A stretch of 10,439 bases of DNA. Source: JABMRF01 sp964434235 (lineage in GTDB: Bacteria; Patescibacteriota; Patescibacteriia; UBA11705; JABHMO01). The notes under the pieces were generated by a model. The model saw only the letters and a list, made by a program, of their open reading frames with translations, did no database searches and was not told the origin of the DNA. Every line of letters begins with the position of its first letter. The first letter of the stretch is position 1. The stretch covers positions 1-10,439 of the forward strand of contig CAYSUN010000041.1 of assembly GCA_964434235.1 (NCBI GenBank), read 5' to 3'. A program made the translations under genes and the position numbers. This document shows positions 6,412 through 10,439 of this stretch, piece by piece.

Positions 6412-8067
6412 TTAGTAACTGTTAACTAATCTAAATATTCTGTAATTATTATCAACTTGAATTGGGTTAACAAATTTAAGATTCTGGTTAACAATTTTTT
6501 TCTCATTAATATAATTGATATCTATATCTGGTAATAATGTTAAATAGTAAATTTGATAATCAGAAACTTGCTCTTGGAGTGAGTCAAATAGTTTATAGTT
6601 TAAATTAAAATCAATGACTTTTCGTTCTGGGAATAAAATTTTATCAGTTCGATCAGTCAGAATAATAGCATCAGTAGGCAATAAATTTTCAATTATTTTT
6701 GCTCTTGTGTGATATTCAGTTATGGTTCTTTTTTGTGCCAATAAGCCATCACCAGCCGTTTTGTAAACTAAAATAAATGAATAACTGGCTAAGGCTAAAA
6801 GTAATAAAGTGATAAGCCCAGCTTTTGTATATTTTTTCAACGGTAAATGCCAAAATTTTTCAATGGCATAAGCTATAAATGGTAATATTAAAATGTTAAT
6901 CAATAACCAGTAACGAATATAAGAACTTCCAATGGTATTGTTTTTTAAAACAAGTGTGTCTACAAATTTCCAGCTACCATAATAAATAATAAGCAAAAAA
7001 CTAATACCTAAACTTAAATAAAGGTATATTTTGATACTTGATTTTGTTTTTTTAAAGTTTGAAAAAAGTAAAATTAACGACAAAACTAAAATGCCAATAT
7101 ACGGCCAAATAAAAACTAATAAATAATTTATGAAATTAGAAATTAAAGTTTTTATATAAAATCCAAATGGAATAAATAATAATTTATAATAATTTAAAAT
7201 TGGATTTTGAGTTGAAGCAATTTCTGTTGGGAGTCTGTTTGTAATAGCTTGAGTAGAATCATTAGCTAAATATCCAAAAGTTAAAGCTGAGCCGTAGGTG
7301 AAATAGTTCAAAATTAATAAAACACTTAACGGTATTATTCCACCAGCTAAGAAGTATAGGACTTTTTTGTTCGTGATTTTTTTTCTGTATATTAAAGCGA
7401 TTGTTAACACAGTTAAACTTATCCAGACAATTTCATTTAATCGTATTGTTAAGGCTAGACTTATAAATAAACCAGCTAAGAAAGTTTGATAAGTTGCTTT
7501 CTCGGAATTTATTAAATAGAAAAAGCCAATTATTAAAAAACTTATAAACGTAATAGTTGATAACATTGTTAAACTAGCATAATACCAAAATGAGCATAGA
7601 GTCAGAAGTAAAATAGCGGAGATGAAACCAATCAATTCATTGTCAAAAATTTTTCTTATCAGTTTGAAAAAATAATAAACCCCAATAACTGCAATTAAGG
7701 GTGTGAAAAAATTTACTAAATATAAACCAAATATTTTAGTTAAAATTCCTAAGATAAAAATAAAACCAAGAAAAGCTGTGGGCACAATTGAACCATTTTG
7801 AAAATTTATGTTTGTACTTCGTGGATGAATAATGTTATTGAATTCTAAGTTTAACGGTTCAGCAATTTGAAAATTTGTATTAAGTTCAAAGTTTTTAACA
7901 AAATTATAGTTTGCTATAGCGTCTGGCCAACTAAAAATTACTTTACTTTCTGGAGTAAAATAATTTTGGAGGATCACAGAAAAAGCAAACCAGCTGTAAA
8001 CACAAAAGAATACTAATAAAAGTATAAGTAAAATTCCTTGCAATTTATTGTTTTTTAGCCATTGCAT
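6412..8067 (-). CDS. Polytopic membrane protein, GT-C (GT39/PMT-like) glycosyltransferase
   Basis: A 551-aa integral membrane protein. An N-terminal hydrophobic segment (about residues 10-33) is followed by a long polar loop (about 34-95) with an acidic residue in SWPDAIANY (D49) and HPRSTN. About ten further hydrophobic segments run between residues 96 and 432. The C-terminal domain of roughly 115 residues is soluble. This layout, a first outer loop with Asp/Glu, then a membrane bundle, then a C-terminal soluble domain, is that of GT-C glycosyltransferases. They use polyprenyl-phosphate sugars on the outer face. The sequence does not let me name a subfamily, so a GT-C-like role is inference supported by the DPM1-like gene downstream. 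The ATG at 8067 lies only a few bases from the predicted transcription start, so the mRNA may be nearly leaderless. It is the first gene of the cluster. Confidence 0.82.
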   Translation of the reverse strand: MQWLKNNKLQGILLILLLVFFCVYSWFAFSVILQNYFTPESKVIFSWPDAIANYNFVKNFELNTNFQIAEPLNLEFNNIIHPRSTNINFQNGSIVPTAFLGFIFILGILTKIFGLYLVNFFTPLIAVIGVYYFFKLIRKIFDNELIGFISAILLLTLCSFWYYASLTMLSTITFISFLIIGFFYLINSEKATYQTFLAGLFISLALTIRLNEIVWISLTVLTIALIYRKKITNKKVLYFLAGGIIPLSVLLILNYFTYGSALTFGYLANDSTQAITNRLPTEIASTQNPILNYYKLLFIPFGFYIKTLISNFINYLLVFIWPYIGILVLSLILLFSNFKKTKSSIKIYLYLSLGISFLLIIYYGSWKFVDTLVLKNNTIGSSYIRYWLLINILILPFIAYAIEKFWHLPLKKYTKAGLITLLLLALASYSFILVYKTAGDGLLAQKRTITEYHTRAKIIENLLPTDAIILTDRTDKILFPERKVIDFNLNYKLFDSLQEQVSDYQIYYLTLLPDIDINYINEKKIVNQNLKFVNPIQVDNNYRIFRLVNSY

Positions 8068-8076
8068 AGTCTATAT

Positions 8077-8104
8077 ATCATAACAAATTTACGCGATAAA
8101 TCAA
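8077..8104 (-). promoter_or_regulatory. Promoter of the glycan gene cluster
   Basis: On the minus strand, -35 TTGATT (8099-8104), a 16-bp spacer and -10 TATGAT (8077-8082) are preceded by TGT, giving an extended -10. The predicted start, near 8070, leaves about 3 nt before the ATG at 8067. The -35 box overlaps the T tract of the upstream gene's terminator. Confidence 0.65.
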
Positions 8105-8132
8105 AAAAAACCGTAGTTCGTGAACTACGGTT
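8103..8132 (-). terminator. Rho-independent terminator of the 91-aa gene
   Basis: On the minus strand, a perfect 10-bp stem (AACCGTAGTT/AACTACGGTT) with a CACG loop is followed by an uninterrupted T run down to 8103. It lies 12 bp beyond the stop codon of the 91-aa gene and separates that gene from the glycan cluster. Confidence 0.93.
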
Positions 8133-8143
8133 GTGTGTTTTTG

Positions 8144-8419
8144 TCAGACCTCAACAACTATTTTTCCGGGGGCTGTTGTCCCATTAACCCATCTATTTTC
8201 TTTTTCGTTCCAGCGAAGACCTTGATTGCGCAAAAATCTTTCTTTAACAGCCTTGTCAAATTTTCCAACATAAATAGTGGGAACTCTGTTTAGTTTACCC
8301 GTGATAACAATTACATCCGCTTGTACGGGAACGTCCTCGACTTTTCTAAACTCTTCAAAACTTTTGATAATGGCTGGTCGGGCGTTTCTTGGAACAATGA
8401 ATAGATCTTCCTTAATCAA
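8144..8419 (-). CDS. 91-aa protein of unknown function with TTG start
   Basis: A small soluble protein that I do not recognise. It has no signal peptide, membrane segment or cysteine. The N-terminal half alternates basic and acidic residues. The middle has two likely beta strands (ADVIVITGKL, 34-43; VPTIYVGKF, 46-54), then a charged helix (KAVKERFLRNQ). The segment GLRWNEKENRWV (67-78) resembles short Trp-containing motifs found as accessory pieces in nucleic-acid-associated proteins, too weakly for an assignment. The start is TTG at 8419, fixed by a perfect AGGAGG five bases upstream; no ATG fits. It is a single-gene unit with its own promoter (8459-8487) and strong terminator (8103-8132). 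Its DNA is visibly richer in G+C than the glycosyltransferase genes beside it, suggesting high expression, selection or a different origin. Confidence 0.85.
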   Translation of the reverse strand: MIKEDLFIVPRNARPAIIKSFEEFRKVEDVPVQADVIVITGKLNRVPTIYVGKFDKAVKERFLRNQGLRWNEKENRWVNGTTAPGKIVVEV

Positions 8420-8424
8420 TGTAT

Positions 8425-8430
8425 CCTCCT
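8425..8430 (-). promoter_or_regulatory. Perfect Shine-Dalgarno AGGAGG setting a TTG start
   Basis: AGGAGG on the minus strand is separated by five bases (ATACA) from the TTG at 8417-8419. It decides the start of the 91-aa gene. No comparable site is seen before the other coding genes, which makes this one stand out. Confidence 0.85.
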
Positions 8431-8458
8431 GTTTGTTATAGGACTACAAGATTATTGA

Positions 8459-8487
8459 ATATTAGCAATTTAATAGATATTTGTCAA
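8459..8487 (-). promoter_or_regulatory. Promoter of the 91-aa gene
   Basis: The minus strand shows consensus -35 TTGACA (8482-8487), a 17-bp spacer and -10 TAATAT (8459-8464). The predicted start, near 8452, gives a leader of about 32 nt containing the AGGAGG site. Confidence 0.85.
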
Positions 8488-8496
8488 TAATAAAAC

Positions 8497-8527
8497 AAAA
8501 AATACAGCTAATTTTACCGTATTTTTT
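8497..8527 (-). terminator. Rho-independent terminator of rpmG
   Basis: On the minus strand, AAAAAATAC pairs with GTATTTTTT, extended inward by a G-U and a G-C pair. The T-rich tail TTTTTTGTTTT follows. It begins one base past the rpmG stop codon. Confidence 0.8.
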
Positions 8528-8528
8528 G

Positions 8529-8684
8529 TTATTTTGTTTCTTTGTGTTCAGTGTGTTTTTTGCATTTTTTACAATATTTTCTCAATTCAAGCTTTTCTTT
8601 TATAGTCTTTTTATTTCGTCTTGATTGATAATTGATACTTCTGCATTCTTTACACTGCAACTTGATCAAATTGTCTTGGGACAT
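8529..8684 (-). CDS. rpmG: 50S ribosomal protein L33
   Basis: A 51-aa zinc-ribbon ribosomal protein of the large subunit (bL33). It opens MSQDNLIKLQCKEC and ends CKKCKKHTEHKETK. Two CxxC pairs, C11/C14 and C38/C41, would bind one zinc ion. Between them is the typical basic stretch with NYQSRRNKKT and LELRKYC. Length and composition are normal for the zinc-binding form of L33. The ATG at 8684 gives the standard N terminus. The leader from the predicted start near 8699 is only about 15 nt and has no clear Shine-Dalgarno sequence. It lies downstream of tRNA-Thr but has its own near-perfect promoter and terminator. In many bacteria rpmG sits close to tRNA-Trp, secE and nusG; here an 8-kb stretch separates it from tRNA-Trp. 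Confidence 0.95.
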   Translation of the reverse strand: MSQDNLIKLQCKECRSINYQSRRNKKTIKEKLELRKYCKKCKKHTEHKETK

Positions 8685-8705
8685 AATATTTTCTTATTTT
8701 CAAGT

Positions 8706-8734
8706 ATTTTAGCGTGTTTATTAACATTTGTCAA
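8706..8734 (-). promoter_or_regulatory. Promoter of rpmG
   Basis: The minus strand shows -35 TTGACA (8729-8734), a 17-bp spacer and -10 TAAAAT (8706-8711). The predicted start, near 8699, lies 15 nt before the rpmG ATG. Confidence 0.88.
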
Positions 8735-8761
8735 GAAAATGACTTTATTGTCTTTTCCCTA

Positions 8762-8807
8762 TTAAAAATTGCATTTATATTAGGATTATTTTTGATGCAA
8801 TTTTTAA
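8762..8807 (-). terminator. Terminator hairpin after tRNA-Thr
   Basis: A perfect 13-bp inverted repeat (TTAAAAATTGCAT/ATGCAATTTTTAA) with a loop of 20 nt begins two bases after the genomic CCA of tRNA-Thr. The T run lies in the 3' arm itself, so it can work in either direction. It may also mark the 3' processing region. Confidence 0.65.
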
Positions 8808-8808
8808 G

Positions 8809-8884
8809 TGGAGCCAACGGAGGGACTCGAACCCACGACCGATGGTTTACAAAACCATTGCTCTACCAGCTGAGCTACGTTGGC
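8809..8884 (-). tRNA. trnT: tRNA-Thr (anticodon UGU)
   Basis: The minus strand forms a complete cloverleaf. The acceptor GCCAACG pairs with CGTTGGC, and a D arm with GGTAG is present. The anticodon stem ATGGT/ACCAT frames the loop TTTGTAA, giving anticodon TGT. The T arm GTGGG/TCCCT contains TTCGAGT, with one G-U pair. The discriminator is U73 and the CCA end is encoded at 8809-8811. Its own promoter is at 8898-8926, and a hairpin follows at 8762-8807. Confidence 0.97.
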
Positions 8885-8897
8885 AAAATGTATTGCA

Positions 8898-8926
8898 ATA
8901 ATAACAAACCTTATAACATTAGTCAA
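8898..8926 (-). promoter_or_regulatory. Promoter of tRNA-Thr
   Basis: The minus strand shows -35 TTGACT (8921-8926), a 17-bp spacer and -10 TATTAT (8898-8903) preceded by TGT (extended -10). The predicted start is about 6 nt before the first tRNA base. Confidence 0.85.
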
Positions 8927-8942
8927 GAATTTATACACAAAC

Positions 8943-8970
8943 AAAAAAGGGACCATTACGAGCCCTTTTT
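8943..8970 (-). terminator. Terminator of the M20 peptidase gene
   Basis: On the minus strand, AAAAAGGG pairs with CCCTTTTT around an 11-nt loop, ending in a run of six Ts (8948-8943). It begins 20 bp after the stop codon. The near-symmetric A/T arms would let it work on the plus strand too. Confidence 0.82.
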
Positions 8971-8989
8971 CATTTTTAGTATTTAGGTA

Positions 8990-10096
8990 TTAATCTATCA
9001 AAGACCTGTAAAATTGTACCATTTTATCAAGATTTTTTGTTTCGCAGAATTCATCAGCTTTGTGCCCTTGTTCAAGATTTCCTGGTCCAATTATTAAACA
9101 ATCCCCCCATTTATTAAACCGGCCGGCCTGAGTCCAACCAGAAGTAACACTAGTTTCAGCACTTTTAAATATAGTTTTACTGATTTTTTGAGCCTTAATA
9201 AATAAGGGACTTTTAGTAGAAAGTAAATTAGATTTTCCAATAAAGTTTATAGTTGTTTCAACTTTTGAATCAACGCTTTGTAAAAGTTTAATGATTTTTT
9301 GTGTCTCTTGATTAAAATTCTCTGAAGGTAATAATCGTCTATTGATAATAAACGAGCATTGATCAGGGATAACATTTCCGGCAGTACCACCAGTTATTAA
9401 ACAAATAGATTGTGTTGGTGAAGTAAATAAATCATCTTTGACTTGAGATAATTTTTTTTCTACTTTCTCTAATTTTTTGAAAGCCTGAAAAGCTTTGTGA
9501 ATAGCATTAAATTGCGAGTTTAAACTAAAACTTGTTCGACTTGAGTGCAAAGCTTTACCGAAATAAGTTGCTTTAATTTCTAGCCCACCCTTTTGTCCAA
9601 TTTCAAGTTTATTATCTGTTGGTTCACAAATTACAACTTGTGCATTTTTGAAGTCATATTTTTTAATAAAATCTTTTCCACCAGCACAACCATCTTCCTC
9701 ATCTGCATCAAACATAAAATAAACATCTTGATTAGGATTTTCCTTAATTGATAAAGCCGTTTTAATCATACAGGCTAAACCAGCCTTCATGTCAGAAGAA
9801 CCAAGGCCGATTATTTTATTTTTTTGTTCAATTGCTTCAAAAGGATTAACTGCCCAATTATTTGAAACTGGTACGGTGTCAGTGTGTCCGCTAAAAATTA
9901 TTGGTGATTTAGTTTTGTTTTGGCCATTGAATTTGATAACAAGATTGTATAAATTCAAATTCCCTTTTCTTAATGAAAAAATTTCCACATTTTCCGAAGG
10001 AAAAAGTGAAGCGATAAATTGTACAATTTTCAAATTAGATTTTGTGCATTGAGAATCAATTTGAATAAGTTTTTTTAGAATTTCTTTTGTTTGCAT
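8990..10096 (-). CDS. M20-family metallopeptidase, DapE/ArgE-like deacylase
   Basis: A 368-aa cytoplasmic, probably di-zinc hydrolase of the M20 family (succinyl-diaminopimelate desuccinylase, acetylornithine deacetylase and relatives), which cleaves an N-acyl group from an amino acid. Conserved residues are in order: SGHTDTVP (H71, D73), GLGSSDMKAG (bridging D102), DADEEDG (catalytic E133, metal ligand E134), CEPTD (E158), GKALHSS (H184, from the lid/dimerisation domain) and GPGNLEQGHKADE (H345). Length is normal. The substrate cannot be told from sequence: DapE, ArgE and dipeptidase relatives share all these residues, and no other lysine or arginine pathway gene is in the window. The ATG at 10096 is the only good start and has no Shine-Dalgarno sequence. 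The gene is preceded by a long, repeated-hairpin leader and strong promoter, and ends with its own terminator. Confidence 0.93.
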   Translation of the reverse strand: MQTKEILKKLIQIDSQCTKSNLKIVQFIASLFPSENVEIFSLRKGNLNLYNLVIKFNGQNKTKSPIIFSGHTDTVPVSNNWAVNPFEAIEQKNKIIGLGSSDMKAGLACMIKTALSIKENPNQDVYFMFDADEEDGCAGGKDFIKKYDFKNAQVVICEPTDNKLEIGQKGGLEIKATYFGKALHSSRTSFSLNSQFNAIHKAFQAFKKLEKVEKKLSQVKDDLFTSPTQSICLITGGTAGNVIPDQCSFIINRRLLPSENFNQETQKIIKLLQSVDSKVETTINFIGKSNLLSTKSPLFIKAQKISKTIFKSAETSVTSGWTQAGRFNKWGDCLIIGPGNLEQGHKADEFCETKNLDKMVQFYRSLID

Positions 10097-10359
10097 AAAG
10101 TTTAATTAATTTAAAAACAGCTTCATTGAGCTGTTTTCCTTATTTAAATATAATAATAAAACAACTCATCTACAAAATTAGATGATACCAATGCTTTTTT
10201 TTATTTATTATATTTGTTTTCATATTTTTAAAATTAAACAGCACCTCTAATGAGCTGCTTTCTTTACGTAATTTTATAATTTAGAAAATTAAACAGCCCA
10301 TTATTTTTGATAATAATGTAGATGCCAATATTTATTTTCTAAATTAATATTTTTCATAC
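10097..10359 (-). promoter_or_regulatory. Long structured leader with four terminator-like hairpins
   Basis: There is no gene here, but a transcript starting near 10359 would carry about 260 nt before the peptidase ATG. Read on the minus strand it has four hairpins: 10318-10299 (CATTATT/AATAATG), 10261-10236 (AAAGCAGC/GCTGTTT), 10185-10166 (TAGATGA arms) and 10137-10114 (AAAACAGCT/AGCTGTTTT). Each is followed by or ends in G[CT]TGTTT plus A/T-rich sequence. In both halves the G[CT]TGTTT tail after the first hairpin can also pair with the 5' arm of the second, a terminator/antiterminator-like arrangement. It matches no riboswitch class I know. It might be an attenuator, tandem small RNAs, or stacked terminators. 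Confidence 0.5.
10114..10358. repeat. Diverged tandem duplication, about 121-137 bp period
   Basis: Two halves share the same landmarks in the same order. AAACAGC is at 10115 and 10236, TGAGCTG at 10127 and 10251, GATRCCAA at 10184 and 10321, and TTTTCATA at 10217 and 10351. Offsets are 121, 124, 137 and 134 bp, which fits one ancestral duplication with indels. In addition, AAAATTAAACAGC occurs twice exactly (10230-10242 and 10285-10297). The sequence is AT-rich, but the order and the G/C-containing anchors argue against chance. Confidence 0.6.
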
Positions 10360-10365
10360 ATTTTA

Positions 10366-10393
10366 AGTATAACATTAAAATAAATTTTGTCAA
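10366..10393 (-). promoter_or_regulatory. Strong promoter of the leader and M20 peptidase gene
   Basis: The minus strand shows consensus -35 TTGACA (10388-10393), a 16-bp spacer and -10 TATACT (10366-10371) preceded by TGT (extended -10). The predicted start, near 10359, is about 263 nt upstream of the peptidase ATG. Confidence 0.85.
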
Positions 10394-10397
10394 CCGC

Positions 10398-10439
10398 GAA
10401 GGTATCCCCGATGACAAGCATCGGGGCTTCTCATTTTTT
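10398..10439 (+). terminator. Plus-strand terminator hairpin at the right edge
   Basis: CCCCGATG (10406-10413) pairs with CATCGGGG (10419-10426) around ACAAG. It can extend by GAAG/CTTC across a 4-nt bulge, and a run of six Ts follows at 10434-10439. It is oriented for plus-strand transcription, yet no plus-strand gene precedes it in the window. It lies immediately upstream of the minus-strand promoter and is G+C-rich against an A/T background. Confidence 0.6.

Noticed and set aside
276..8067. Alternative genetic code with TGA read as Gly, as in some CPR lineages
   Set aside because: The genes need no internal TGA to stay open. The DPM1-like gene ends on TGA in a clean ATGA overlap with the next gene.
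131..8884. tRNA-flanked integrated element with att sites
   Set aside because: The two tRNAs are different (Trp and Thr). I saw no duplicated tRNA 3' end in the window, and no integrase is present.
8714..8986. Plus-strand 90-codon reading frame containing GGTRTHDRWFTKPLLYQLSYVG
   Set aside because: This segment is the antisense translation of tRNA-Thr, a well-known source of false protein predictions. The frame also crosses the tRNA promoter and two terminators.
9789..10052. Plus-strand 87-codon frame
   Set aside because: It is antisense to the conserved N-terminal catalytic part of the M20 peptidase; its composition mirrors the real gene.
10097..10359. CRISPR array or insertion sequence in the repeat-bearing leader
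   Set aside because: There are only two diverged copies with unequal offsets, no constant-length repeats and spacers, no terminal inverted repeats and no transposase.
10097..10359. Lysine (L-box) riboswitch or T-box upstream of a DapE-like gene
   Set aside because: I could not find a five-helix L-box architecture or a T-box TGGNACCGCG-like sequence. The region is AT-rich with simple short hairpins.

Overview
The window is AT-rich and very compact. All nine larger genes, rpmG and both tRNA genes lie on the minus strand. Streamlined spacing, a tiny zinc-ribbon L33, tRNA genes with encoded CCA and a glycosyltransferase cluster carrying a DUF2304 gene suggest a small-genome bacterium, most likely Patescibacteria/CPR. 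That assignment is inference. The genes read cleanly with the standard code: Trp is TGG, and TAA, TAG and TGA all serve as stops.

Layout in the direction of transcription, from the right edge leftwards. (1) 10439-8990: a long gene-free stretch with a near-consensus promoter and four hairpins in a diverged tandem duplication leads into an M20-family metallopeptidase of the DapE/ArgE type. (2) 8970-8529: terminator, tRNA-Thr(UGU) with its own promoter, terminator, then rpmG (51 aa, ribosomal protein L33) with promoter and terminator. (3) 8487-8103: a single-gene unit for an unrecognised 91-aa protein, with a perfect AGGAGG ribosome binding site, a TTG start and its own promoter and terminator. 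(4) 8067-276: an eight-gene envelope-glycan cluster. It encodes a GT-C-like membrane glycosyltransferase, a UDP-glucuronate decarboxylase-like SDR, a DPM1-like GT2, a DUF2304 membrane protein, a rhamnosyltransferase-like GT2, a membrane-anchored six-cysteine protein, and two GT-B (GT4) glycosyltransferases. The last six are packed with gaps of 13 bp or less, or with overlaps. (5) 273-131: tRNA-Trp(CCA) with its own promoter. (6) 1-90: two hairpins oriented as plus-strand terminators.

Inferred joint function of the cluster: the SDR supplies a UDP-sugar (probably UDP-xylose or a relative). The DPM1-like enzyme with DUF2304 loads a sugar onto a polyprenyl phosphate at the membrane. The GT2 and GT4 enzymes extend a glycan on the cytoplasmic side. 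The GT-C protein would use a lipid-linked sugar on the outside. No flippase, polymerase or ligase is visible in the window.

The least explained element is the leader at 10097-10359. The strongest promoter in the window drives about 260 nt of repeated, terminator-like hairpins ahead of the metallopeptidase gene. It could be a tandem attenuator or a pair of small RNAs. Five promoters upstream of short genes or tRNAs share a housekeeping -35/-10 pattern with 16-17 bp spacing, which makes the transcription-unit map fairly secure.
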